From positions 5,022,001 through 5,086,000 of the forward strand of contig NZ_BJOR01000001.1 in assembly GCF_006540305.1 (NCBI RefSeq): a DNA stretch of 64,000 nt. Reading direction: 5' to 3'. The notes beneath the pieces are model-generated. The model did not search any database and had not been told where the DNA came from. It saw only the letters and a program-made list of their open reading frames with translations. Below are positions 44,156-52,360 of this stretch, one piece after another. The DNA comes from Streptomyces sp. 6-11-2 (GTDB lineage: Bacteria > Actinomycetota > Actinomycetes > Streptomycetales > Streptomycetaceae). The position numbers and the translations under genes are program-made. Each line of letters begins with the position of its first letter. The stretch's first letter is position 1.

Positions 44156-44695
44156 TCACTCCCCGCTCAGCTCGTCGAGGATCTCGCCGTAGTAGCGGTG
44201 CCGCTGGCTCAGTGTCTGGGCGACCTGCTCGTCTGTGACCTGGGACATCTTCCCGAGGTGCTCCAAGAGGTTGTCCTGCTGGGGATGGGCAGAGTCTTTG
44301 ACGTACTCCGTGGTGATGGACACCCCGGCGGCGAGCAGCAGGTGGTGGGGAAGTCCGCACCAGGTGTCGAAGCTCCGGCAGACGGCTTCCCACAGGAGCC
44401 AGACGTCCTCGACGTGGCGTTCTTCGGCGACCCGCAGGGCGGCGAGTTCGATGCTGTGGCTGAATCCCCAGGAATGCCCATGCCACCGTGTCTCCTGGAG
44501 CAGCAGGAACCGGGCGAAGTTGCCGTCTTCCTGGCGAGGATCCCGGACCAGGGCTTCGAGAACCTGCTGCCTGTCCTCCCAGCGGGCGTCCATGGGCAGC
44601 CCATCCTCAGTATGCTGCCCGTCGAACTCCAGAAGTTCCCATCGCTCGGCGTCCCCGCGCCACCAGGCCAGGTCGGGTATCGCGGGACGGCTCAT
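44156..44695 (-). CDS. Unknown soluble helical protein
   Basis: 179 residues from ATG 44695, chosen over an upstream start because GGAAG lies 8 nt before it. It is Trp- and Glu-rich (LAWWRGDAERWELLEFDG; RWHGHSWGFSHSIELAAL; EDVWLLWEAVCRSFDTWCG). A His/Trp cluster in the middle is notable, but no family is recognised. It is cargo of the Tn554-like element, directly downstream of tnpC on the same strand with a gap of 127 bp. Confidence 0.6.
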   Translation of the reverse strand: MSRPAIPDLAWWRGDAERWELLEFDGQHTEDGLPMDARWEDRQQVLEALVRDPRQEDGNFARFLLLQETRWHGHSWGFSHSIELAALRVAEERHVEDVWLLWEAVCRSFDTWCGLPHHLLLAAGVSITTEYVKDSAHPQQDNLLEHLGKMSQVTDEQVAQTLSQRHRYYGEILDELSGE

Positions 44696-44822
44696 TGGTG
44701 TGTCTTCCGTGCGGGGGAGGGGCGACGTCGTTGCTTGTGCGCGATCAGCGTCGGGAGGGAGACTCCAGCTTCGCATGGCTGCTGCTGGTTCTCGGCCGCC
44801 TGCGAGCCACCTGGGGGGCCGA

Positions 44823-45398
44823 TCACGTTGAGTCGCGGTTCTGGTCGCGCATCATGCTCCGCAGGGCCGTCCGGGCGGCAGCCAGGTCGTCCTGTGCCTC
44901 AGTCAAATCGTCCTGGAGGCCGTCGCGGTCTGCTTCGGCTCGGGCCAACTCCGCGGCGAGCCGTTGGTTGGCGATGGTCAGCTCCTGAACACGGGCGAGC
45001 AAGTCCTTGGCCGAGACAGCATCGACCCGCTCGCCGAGGCTGCGCTGCACCGCAGCCCTGAGCCGGTCACGTTCCTCGATGAGCGCCCGGACCTGGGCAC
45101 GCGCGAACTCGAGGTCGGTGGCCAGACTCGCGGTGCTGGCCGCCGACCCTTCCTTGCACTGCCGGGTTGAGGCGACCGCTTGGCCCGCGCGAGCTGCTTC
45201 GATGTGCTCGCGGACCCCTTCGGCGTAGACGAGCCAGTTCGAGACATCCGCTCTCTTGGCGACTGCGAGAAACGTGATCGGGTCGCCGTCGGCCTTCATC
45301 TCGTCCACTACAGCGAGCACCCTGGCGCGCTTCTCCCGGCTGGCCTTCTGGCGGGATTCAAGCAGCACTTGGGCTGGCGTGCGCGGCTCCTTGGTCAT
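44823..45398 (-). CDS. tnpC: TnpC-like coiled-coil transposition protein
   Basis: 191 residues; ATG 45398 overlaps the tnpB stop by 4 nt (ATGA). The N-terminal part (AQVLLESRQKASREKRARVL; FLAVAKRADVSNWLVYAEG) looks like a small helix-turn-helix. The rest is a long coiled coil (DLLARVQELTIANQRLAAEL; DDLTEAQDDLAAARTALRS). Tn554 TnpC is a similar small coiled-coil protein that raises transposition frequency and biases orientation. This one is longer (Tn554: about 125). Confidence 0.8.
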   Translation of the reverse strand: MTKEPRTPAQVLLESRQKASREKRARVLAVVDEMKADGDPITFLAVAKRADVSNWLVYAEGVREHIEAARAGQAVASTRQCKEGSAASTASLATDLEFARAQVRALIEERDRLRAAVQRSLGERVDAVSAKDLLARVQELTIANQRLAAELARAEADRDGLQDDLTEAQDDLAAARTALRSMMRDQNRDST

Positions 45399-47935
45399 GC
45401 GCCTACCTCCGGAGGACCGAATGCGGGCATACCCAGGCTCACAGCACTCTTCTGTCCGGCACGGAGCTTGCGCAGAACCTTGCTGGCCTCCTCGACCTCC
45501 TGCCGCATTTCATTGGGCATCGAGGCCAGCTTCTCCTTCTGGTTCTCGCGGACGGTCTGGAACGCAGTGATCTGATCGTCCAGGTTCCGGATGACGAACT
45601 CGGCTGCGCCCATAGCGGCAGCGACCTCGCGATCCGCCTTCAACGCACGGATGTGCTCCTCAACGGCGGGCAGGTAGGACGGATCGGGCCGGTAGGAGCC
45701 GCAGCCGGCGCACTGGAACCGGATGGGGCATGCCTTCCCACCTGCCTTCACGTTCGAGGGTTCGACGCAGTTGCCGAACGCCACTGCCACTGACCGCATC
45801 TCGTACGCCGTGCTCGACCCCATCGGAGCAGGCTTTCCGAAGCGGTCGGTGGTCAGGCTTTTGATGGTGTTGATGGCCTCCCGCTTCATTTTGATGCTCA
45901 CCTTGTAGTAAGACGCGGTGGTATCAGCGGACTTGTGGTCCATCAGATCTTGGAGGACGTGCTGCGGCATACCGGCGTCGGCGTACCGCTGACAGTACGT
46001 GTGGCGAAAGGCGTACGGGTAGATCAGTGACCGGTCGAAGGGCAGCGGCGTGCCGTCCGGGCCGAGTTCCTCAGAGTGGATCTCCGGGATTGCGTCGGCC
46101 CACTTCCGGATGGCAGCGCCGATTTTCTCGGTGGTCAGATGGCCATTGGCGCCGTTATTGGTGATAGCCGGGAACAGGAAGGGATGTGCCCGAGAAGGCA
46201 GGTCGAGGCCGTCTCGGATCGATGTCCACTGTTTGATCGCGGTGACAGTGTCCCTGTCGAGGGGGAGGCGTCTCCGGAGTCTTCCTGCCTTGGTGTTGTC
46301 CCAGATCAGCTGGTACTCGCCGCCGTCGTACTCCAAGCAGTCCCGGCCGAGAGAACCGATCTCGTTGGGGCGGCGTCCGGTGTCCCTCAGCAACACGTAG
46401 ACGGTCCGGAACATGGCCTGGACGCAGTGGGCCGGCATGTTGCCGTAGGTCGTGCGGGTACCGATGAGGGCGAGGTGCTTGTCTAGCTGGGTGATGACCG
46501 ACTCGGGGAGCGCCTTACCGATGTCGCCCTCATCGACTTTGTCCCGCTTGATGCGGTGCTCGTTCGGATGGAGGACGAATCGGGGAGAGAGTTCATCGAG
46601 GATTCCTTCGATGCGGCCGAATTCCAGGAGTTCTCCGAAGAGCTTCAGCAGCCGGGCTCGGGAGTCATTGCTGCGGGGCTCCCCGTCGCTGCGAAGGGCC
46701 ACCCTGAACTCGTTGACGACGGCGGTCATGTCCGCGAATCCCAATGCGGATGGGTCATCATCGGCGTCTCGCGTGGCGAGGGCCAGAGAGGCGATCCTGC
46801 ACGCCAACAGCCGATCACGAAGAGCCGAGGATCGTGGGGTGGTCGTCCGAGCCCAGTGCATGGCTACATCCCGAAGCCACGGCTGGAGGATGGGCGTGAA
46901 GTTGATCTCACCCTCTCGCGTGCGGAACCCGGTATGTGTGCGCGCAGGAAGAGGGGTGTCGAGTGCTTGCACGTCCCACACCGGTTTGGTGGTCTCGTTG
47001 ATTCCGCGGTACGCGTCGAGGCCCCTGGTGATGTCCCGCTTGACCTCCTTGATCAGAGACTGAGTGGCTGTGCACGTGGTGTCCGCGGGGCCAGGTGTGG
47101 CGCCAACCGCGAGAGCCACGGAGGGGATGCCGGTGAACAGCTTGACGATCTTCCTGACCAAGGTCGGACGGAGGACCTTGCCACGTGCGTCCCGCCTCTG
47201 GAGGGCGTACAGCAGTTCAAGGCGCGTCGTTCCCTCAAGGGGGACGAGGCTGAACTCGTTCTGGAGGAGGAACGGCACTCGTGCCTCGGTCCACTTGGCG
47301 AGGTCCTCGCTGCTGTCCCGGCCGTTCTCGCGACTGTATGCCGTCCACAGGTTGCGGTGTTGGTAGCAGAGATGCGTCGGGAGGCTTTCCTCGCTTCGAC
47401 ATCCTCGAACCGCGCAGAGCTGCAGCCCGGCAAACGGCTCCTGGGCGGTAGCCCAGGTTTCGCGCTCAACTGCGTAGCGGCTGATCCGAGCGTCGCTGCC
47501 GTAGGTCCTACGTACATGATCGCGCCAGATCGAATAGTGGCTGTGACAGAGCCGTCCTTTGATCCCGTCCCGTCCGCAAGCGGGGACAGCGCACCGCGCA
47601 GGCGTGGCGTGGAACCGCCGGTTGCGTAGTGGGACGAAGGCCTGGTCGAACTCTGATGCAGTCAGTTTCGACTTGCGATGATCGATGCTGCAGCTTCCGC
47701 AGTACATCGGGCCCTCGGTCGGGGAGTTGCAGCGCGGATGACGGCACCGTCGAGATCCGGTGAGCGGGTTCTCCGGGTCTCCGACGAACAGCAGATCATG
47801 AAGATGCCATTCCCCAGGCCGCCATTTCATGTCGACGGCATCCTGAAGCCAGGCGTTCCAGGACCGGAGATGGTGATCATCAGTCGGTAGAGTTGCGACG
47901 CCTGCGTCCCTCGACAAGCCAGCCCTGACCGTCAC
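45395..47935 (-). CDS. tnpB: TnpB-like tyrosine recombinase with three zinc-finger-like repeats
   Basis: 846 residues, longer than Tn554 TnpB (about 630). GTG 47935 overlaps the tnpA stop (GTGA). Near the N-terminus are three repeats of CX4CX9-10CX2(C/H): Cys64-69-79-82, Cys115-120-130 with His133, and Cys174-179-190 with His193. The recombinase domain holds Arg521/522 (DTGRRPNEIG), FRHTYCQRYADAG with Arg644 and His645, His667 (LMDHKS) and Tyr676 or 677. A further Cys cluster (CPIRFQCAGCGSYRPDPS) and a coiled coil end the protein. It should act with TnpA in excision and integration. Confidence 0.9.
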   Translation of the reverse strand: MTVRAGLSRDAGVATLPTDDHHLRSWNAWLQDAVDMKWRPGEWHLHDLLFVGDPENPLTGSRRCRHPRCNSPTEGPMYCGSCSIDHRKSKLTASEFDQAFVPLRNRRFHATPARCAVPACGRDGIKGRLCHSHYSIWRDHVRRTYGSDARISRYAVERETWATAQEPFAGLQLCAVRGCRSEESLPTHLCYQHRNLWTAYSRENGRDSSEDLAKWTEARVPFLLQNEFSLVPLEGTTRLELLYALQRRDARGKVLRPTLVRKIVKLFTGIPSVALAVGATPGPADTTCTATQSLIKEVKRDITRGLDAYRGINETTKPVWDVQALDTPLPARTHTGFRTREGEINFTPILQPWLRDVAMHWARTTTPRSSALRDRLLACRIASLALATRDADDDPSALGFADMTAVVNEFRVALRSDGEPRSNDSRARLLKLFGELLEFGRIEGILDELSPRFVLHPNEHRIKRDKVDEGDIGKALPESVITQLDKHLALIGTRTTYGNMPAHCVQAMFRTVYVLLRDTGRRPNEIGSLGRDCLEYDGGEYQLIWDNTKAGRLRRRLPLDRDTVTAIKQWTSIRDGLDLPSRAHPFLFPAITNNGANGHLTTEKIGAAIRKWADAIPEIHSEELGPDGTPLPFDRSLIYPYAFRHTYCQRYADAGMPQHVLQDLMDHKSADTTASYYKVSIKMKREAINTIKSLTTDRFGKPAPMGSSTAYEMRSVAVAFGNCVEPSNVKAGGKACPIRFQCAGCGSYRPDPSYLPAVEEHIRALKADREVAAAMGAAEFVIRNLDDQITAFQTVRENQKEKLASMPNEMRQEVEEASKVLRKLRAGQKSAVSLGMPAFGPPEVGA

Positions 47936-49164
47936 CGCTGTGCGGCCCTTCGCATCTCCGAGACCGCCGTCACGGCGTCACGCTTTTCCTGGTCGCTGGC
48001 GTGCAGGTAGACCTCCATGGACTGCTCGCTGACATGACCGAGCAGGTTCTGCACCACGTGTCGCTGCTTGCCTTGGCGAATCCACCGGGTCGCCGCCGAG
48101 TGCCGGAACATGTGTGGCCGGGTGGTAAAGCCCGCCCGCTTGGCGAGCCGCACGAACAGGTCGTACGTGGATTGGTATTTCATCGGCGAGCCCAGGGGGC
48201 CACGGAAAAGGTTGACGAACGCCAAGTCGCAGGATGCGGCCTCGGGCACGGCGTCCCGCTCCCACTGGTATTCGGCGTAGAGACCGACCAGGTCGTTGCT
48301 GACGGGAATCGATCGAGGCTGCCGGGACTTGGCCAGGGCTCCATTGGAGTTCTGCCGCCGGCGCACATGGATGTGAGGCCCGGCTGTGGGACATCCCAGC
48401 GTCGTCGAGCTCGACAGGAGGTGCATGTCCTCCCGTCGCAAGCCCAGGGCTTCTCCGATGCGAACACCTGTTTCTGCAAGGAGGGTTACGAGGAAACGGT
48501 CGCGAGCATGGCTCGTGAGGTCGATGATGTGGAGGATCTGCTCGTCGGTCAGGTACTCGTAGCCGGAGACCGCGACTTTGAACTTCAGCTTCCGTGCGCG
48601 GATCGTGCGGTACTGGTCATCCTCGCCCGTGTTGTACCCAGTCGGCATGTGATGCAGAAGCCTCGGCTCGGTCAGCAGGGCGATCAGGTCTGCGGCGACC
48701 CACCCGTGCAGGGAGCAGTGCCTGAGGAACTGGCACGAGGTGGTCATGATCGCGTTCGCAGTCTTCTTGCTGCGGTGCCGAGGTTCGGCGAGCACCCTCT
48801 GACTCCTGGCCGGAAGCGGTTCGTCAACCAGCCAGTGCAGGAACTTGGCAAGCTGCACGATGGTGGGTGCCGACCAGCAGATGCCGAACTCTGCACAGTA
48901 GGACAGGTACAGCGCCACCCGGCCCGCGTAGCTGCGCAGTGTATTGACCGATGCGTCCTCCTGGGAGGCCAGTGCCGTCAGGTACGAAGTCGCCTCAGGG
49001 TGGAGCTCGTAGTCCTGGCTAATGACGATCCACGTCGTTGCCCCGTCGCCGGGCCTGATGGCCTTCTCGGCTCGGTAGGCGCGGGGCTCGGAAGAGAGTC
49101 CGGGTAACGTCACTGAAGTCCCCCAAGATAGTTGTCTGTCACGTAGAGAACGCGCAAACGTCAC
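47932..49164 (-). CDS. tnpA: TnpA-like tyrosine recombinase
   Basis: 410 residues from GTG 49164. A SAM-like core-binding domain (about 55-175) includes DASVNTLRSYAGRVALYLSY. The catalytic set is complete: Arg235 (AETGVRIGEALGL), HMFRHSAATRW with His351 and Arg354, His377 (NLLGHVSE) and the nucleophile Tyr386 (MEVYLH). It starts 35 bp inside the right end of the element, so no promoter of ordinary size fits between; read-through from the split MazG-like gene, on the same strand 22 bp upstream, is the likely source of its mRNA. Confidence 0.92.
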   Translation of the reverse strand: MTFARSLRDRQLSWGTSVTLPGLSSEPRAYRAEKAIRPGDGATTWIVISQDYELHPEATSYLTALASQEDASVNTLRSYAGRVALYLSYCAEFGICWSAPTIVQLAKFLHWLVDEPLPARSQRVLAEPRHRSKKTANAIMTTSCQFLRHCSLHGWVAADLIALLTEPRLLHHMPTGYNTGEDDQYRTIRARKLKFKVAVSGYEYLTDEQILHIIDLTSHARDRFLVTLLAETGVRIGEALGLRREDMHLLSSSTTLGCPTAGPHIHVRRRQNSNGALAKSRQPRSIPVSNDLVGLYAEYQWERDAVPEAASCDLAFVNLFRGPLGSPMKYQSTYDLFVRLAKRAGFTTRPHMFRHSAATRWIRQGKQRHVVQNLLGHVSEQSMEVYLHASDQEKRDAVTAVSEMRRAAQR

Positions 49165-49186
49165 TTAGGTAACTGAACTTCAGGAC

Positions 49187-49423
49187 TTACTGGAGATAAC
49201 ACCTGTGGGTGGTGCCCTTGCGCGGGTTCCGGCCGGTCGCGCCGATCACCGCCTGGGCGACCTCGCCGACCTCCTCCGACAGCTTCAGGACCCGGGGCAG
49301 TACCGCCGCCTCCCGGCCCTCGTCGAGGGGACGGTGCCCGTCCAGCCAGGCCCACAGGTCGTCGACGGTGGACCAGATGTCCTCGGGCGGTGCCGGCGCG
49401 GTGCCGGGGTGCTGATCGCTCAT
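49187..49423 (-). pseudogene. 5' fragment of the split MazG-like gene
   Basis: ATG 49423 opens EDIWSTVDDLWAWLDGHRPL and LKLSEEVGEVAQAVIGATGR, the MazG-type helix pair with the metal-binding EEVGE motif. At codon 74 the transposon core is reached, and four foreign codons (CYLQ) then a stop follow. The 48 missing residues lie at 41247-41393. The intact protein (122 residues) would hydrolyse or sense nucleoside triphosphates; the two ligand halves are now separate, so the function is lost. Confidence 0.92.
49200..49205. repeat. Right CACCTG core at the transposon boundary
   Basis: This is the second copy of the 6-bp core that flanks the Tn554-like element. Excision between the two copies would restore the MazG-like gene. 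Confidence 0.85.
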
Positions 49424-49533
49424 GCAGCGCAGCCTGCCACGACCGCCGGCTCCTGTTCCGGGCCCTGCGGCGGCCCGCCATGGCCGTCGGACCTGTTCCC
49501 GCCCGCACCGCGGCCCGCCACGACCGCCGTGTC

Positions 49534-50079
49534 CTACTCCTCGAAAAGCGCCTCCTGCTCCCCCTCCTTCTCCCTGCGGAGCCGCCGCACCCGCGTGCCC
49601 AGGACCACGGACGTCGCCGCGGCCACCGTCGCGAACGCCACCGGGACCATCCAGCCGCGGTTGACGGTGTGTCCGAGGGCGTGGTCCACGGAGAGCCGGC
49701 CGGGGCCCGTGATCGCCAGGCCCGCGGAGGTCAGACCCAGCGAGGCGGCGTACTCGTAGCCGCCGCTCTGGGCGAAGAAGCCGCTGGGCGCGTGCACCGC
49801 CGCCGCACCCGCCATCGCGCCGGCCGCAGCCGCGCCCGCCGCCGGGGTCGCCAGGCCCATGGCCAGCAGCAGACCGCCGCCGGCCTCCGACAGCCCGGCC
49901 GCCATCGCGCTCGCCTTCCCCGGCCGGTATCCCACGGACTCCATGAACCGCCCGGTCCCCTCGATCCCGCCCCCGCCGAACCAACCCAGCAGCTTCTGCG
50001 CGCCGTGCGCGGCCAGCACACTGCCGGTACCCAGCCGGAGCAGCAGCAGGCCCAGATCGCGTCGGTCGTAACAGGTCAC
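49534..50079 (-). CDS. DoxX-family membrane protein
   Basis: 181 residues from GTG 50079, chosen for the GGGGAG upstream; an earlier start at 50154 adds 25 residues without a ribosome site. The four-helix DoxX pattern is clear: LGLLLLRLGTGSVLAAHGAQ KLLGWFGG at the start and VGYRPGKASAMAAGLSEAGG in helix 2. A basic and acidic tail (RVRRLRREKEGEQEALFEE) follows a fifth hydrophobic segment. DoxX proteins join thiosulfate:quinone oxidoreductases or redox-balance complexes; the exact role here is not shown. Confidence 0.8.
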   Translation of the reverse strand: MTCYDRRDLGLLLLRLGTGSVLAAHGAQKLLGWFGGGGIEGTGRFMESVGYRPGKASAMAAGLSEAGGGLLLAMGLATPAAGAAAAGAMAGAAAVHAPSGFFAQSGGYEYAASLGLTSAGLAITGPGRLSVDHALGHTVNRGWMVPVAFATVAAATSVVLGTRVRRLRREKEGEQEALFEE

Positions 50080-50222
50080 GGTGACTCCCCAGGCAGACGG
50101 CGGAAGAACAGCGGCATCGGACTCTTTCCGGGTGTCCACCGTCGCACCGGCCACGCCCGCCGGGCCCGTCCTGCGCTCCGTTCGGGTGGCGGGGTCCGGG
50201 GACCGGTGTGACGCTGGCCGAC

Positions 50223-50549
50223 ATGACGATTCAGACCGCCAGACTGAGCGACCCGGCCGTCCGTGCCTTCGTCACCGCCGTCAACGCCCACGACCGCGAG
50301 GGCTTCATGCAACTCCTCGCGCCCGGCGCGACCATGGCGGACGACGGAACCGACCGCGATCTCGCCGAGTGGATCGAGGAGGAGATCTTCTCCACGCACG
50401 GCCACATGGAGGTCGACAAGGAGTCCGCCGGCGGCCGCGCCCTCCTGGCCCGCTACTGCAACGACACCTGGGGCGAGATGCGCACCCGGTGGTCGTTCAC
50501 CATCGCCGGCGACGGCCGGATCTCGCGGTTCGAGACCGGCCAGGCGTAG
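50223..50549 (+). CDS. SnoaL/NTF2-like protein
   Basis: 108 residues from ATG 50223; GTG 50208 is an alternative start. The cone-shaped NTF2-like fold is indicated by VRAFVTAVNAHDREGFMQLL, ADDGTDRDLAEWIEEEIF and TRWSFTIAGDGRISRFETGQ. Members include small hydrolases, isomerases and binding proteins. It stands alone and ends in a clear hairpin. Confidence 0.75.
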   Translation: MTIQTARLSDPAVRAFVTAVNAHDREGFMQLLAPGATMADDGTDRDLAEWIEEEIFSTHGHMEVDKESAGGRALLARYCNDTWGEMRTRWSFTIAGDGRISRFETGQA

Positions 50550-50560
50550 AGCGCCAGGAA

Positions 50561-50583
50561 TCCCCTCCCCTACAGGGAGGGGA
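50561..50583 (+). terminator. Hairpin terminator of the SnoaL-like gene
   Basis: TCCCCTCCC pairs perfectly with GGGAGGGGA around a CTACA loop, 11 bp after the stop codon. Confidence 0.75.
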
Positions 50584-50752
50584 GCAGTCAAAAGGACGCT
50601 GCGACGCGGCGGCGGGGGGCGGGGAGCCGACGTCCAGCCGGCGGTGAGCGCAATCCGACAGGGCATTCGGTGACCTGTCCTTTGATCATCTTTTGATCAG
50701 GCTTTGAGGACATGTCGCGCACGGGGTCGGGCTGGCTTTGTACGGTCCCCGG

Positions 50753-51973
50753 GTGTGTGATTCCTCTCGGTCCCCCCACCTGTCCCGGCGTTCCCTGCTC
50801 ACCCTGGCCACGGCCGCCCCGCTGACCGCCATGACCGCCACCGGCCCGGCCACGGCCGCCACCCCGGCCCGCTCCGCGACCCCCGCCCGCGCCGCCACCG
50901 TGATCGGCGGCGAACAGCTGGCCCGTCCGGGGGTGCAGGTGAGCGGCGCCACCGGCCTGCCCGGCCGCCTCACCGCCCGTGCCTGGCTCCTCGCCGACTG
51001 GGAGACGGGCCACGTGCTCGCCGCCCACCGCGCGCACCAGCCCCTCGCGCCCGCCTCCACGCTGAAGATGCTGTTCGCGGACACGGTGCTGAGGAAGTTC
51101 CACCGCGCCGAGCGGCACACCGTCACCGACGCCGAGCTGGCCGACATCCCCACGGGCTCCAGCCTCGTCGGGATTCAGGCCGGGACCACCTACACGGTGG
51201 AGCAGCTGTGGCAGGGCGTGTTCCTGCGCTCGGGCAACGACGCCGTGCACGTGCTCGCCCACATGAACGGCGGGGTGGCGAAGACGGTCGCCGAGATGCA
51301 GGCCAGGGCGGAGGACCTCCAGGCCCTGGACACCCGCGTGGTCAGCCCCGACGGCTTCGACCACCCCGGTCAGCTGTCCTCGGCGTACGACCTGACGCTG
51401 ATCGCCCGGCACGGGCTGCGCAACGCCGACTTCCGCGGCTACTGCGGCACGCACGACGCCGACTTCCCGGCCGGCCGGAACAAGAGCTTCCAGATTCAGA
51501 ACACCGACCGCCTGCTGACCGGCGCGTGGGGCCTGAGGGCGTACAAGGGCCTGATCGGGGTGAAGAACGGCTACACCAGCGACGCCGGAAACACCTTCAC
51601 CGGCGCGGCCGTACGCGGCGGCCGGACCCTGCTGGCCACGGTGCTGAACCCCGCGAACGGCAGCAACGCCGTCTACGAGGAGACCGCCGCCCTGCTCGAC
51701 TGGGGCTTCGGACAGGGGCGTTCCGCGCATCCCGTCGGCACGCTGGTCGAGCCGTTGAGCGAGGGCGGGGCGAAGGCGGACGCGGGCGCCCCGCCCGGGA
51801 AGCAGGCCGCACCGGCCGCCGCCGGGCCGCTGGGCGCGGCGGCCGACCGCCCCTCGGCCTGGCGGCTGCTGGAAGGCGCGGGCGGGACGGTCGCGCTGCT
51901 GGCCGGCGGTATGTGGGCGCTGCGCCGGCGCCGGGCCGCGGCCGCCGGCTCCGGAGGCCGCCACCGGCGCTGA
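50753..51973 (+). CDS. D-alanyl-D-alanine carboxypeptidase (PBP5/DacA family)
   Basis: 406 residues if started at GTG 50753; TTG 50738 is an alternative. The N-terminus (HLSRRSLLTLATAAPL) is a Tat/Sec-type signal. Active-site motifs counted from this start: Ser102-x-x-Lys105 (ASTLKM), Ser160-Gly-Asn (RSGNDAV), and Lys271-Asn-Gly in the place of KTG. A Pro/Ala linker and a C-terminal membrane helix (GTVALLAGGMWAL) with RRRR anchor it outside. It trims pentapeptides in peptidoglycan. Its stop codon lies at the start of a 30-bp tandem repeat. Confidence 0.9.
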   Translation: MCDSSRSPHLSRRSLLTLATAAPLTAMTATGPATAATPARSATPARAATVIGGEQLARPGVQVSGATGLPGRLTARAWLLADWETGHVLAAHRAHQPLAPASTLKMLFADTVLRKFHRAERHTVTDAELADIPTGSSLVGIQAGTTYTVEQLWQGVFLRSGNDAVHVLAHMNGGVAKTVAEMQARAEDLQALDTRVVSPDGFDHPGQLSSAYDLTLIARHGLRNADFRGYCGTHDADFPAGRNKSFQIQNTDRLLTGAWGLRAYKGLIGVKNGYTSDAGNTFTGAAVRGGRTLLATVLNPANGSNAVYEETAALLDWGFGQGRSAHPVGTLVEPLSEGGAKADAGAPPGKQAAPAAAGPLGAAADRPSAWRLLEGAGGTVALLAGGMWALRRRRAAAAGSGGRHRR

Positions 51974-52090
51974 GCCGCAGCCGTCCGTGCGGCAGCCGTC
52001 TGAGTTGCAGTCGTCCGTGCGGCAGCCGTGTGAGCCGCAGTCGCCCGTGCCGCGGTCGTCCGAGCCACAGCCGCCCGTGCGGCAGCCGTT
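51971..52090. repeat. 30-bp minisatellite, four copies
   Basis: Four consecutive units beginning YGAGCCGCAG/TGAGTTGCAG occupy 51971-52000, 52001-52030, 52031-52060 and 52061-52090 without a spacer. The first unit begins with the carboxypeptidase stop codon. In one plus frame the repeats read EPQPSVRQPS-like decapeptides, but no start supports translation. The rest of the gap to 52360 shows no supported gene. Confidence 0.85.
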
Positions 52091-52360
52091 CCACGCACCG
52101 GTGCGCACCCCGCGGTCCCCCCACGGGGTCCACCCCCGACCGGTGCCGTGGAACGGCTGCCGCCTCCCCCCTGAGATGTGGCTCTGGGCCCGGCCGGCGG
52201 AAGCAAGCCGCTCCAACTGTGAAGCTCTGATGGAGGAGATGTCGAGCATAGGTGGACTACCGGCCCGATGGTGCGGAGTTGGGATTCCGTTTGTGCAGAT
52301 TGCCCGTCGGTGGCCCGTTCCGCCGTCCGTTCCGGCCCGTTCGGCTCCGTTCCGGGCCGC

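Larger units (their letters stand above)
41398..49199. mobile_element. Tn554-like transposon, 7.8 kb, inserted in a MazG-like gene
   Basis: The edges are defined by the CACCTG repeats and by the interrupted gene. Just inside them lie TTATCT (41398-41403) and AGATAA (49194-49199), a 6-bp inverted repeat. At the right end tnpA, tnpB and tnpC lie on the minus strand with 4-nt overlaps, the hallmark order of Tn554. Cargo: a NUDIX hydrolase, two unknown genes and an IS982-type element. No drug-resistance gene is recognised. The transposition genes look intact, so the element may still move. Confidence 0.88.
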
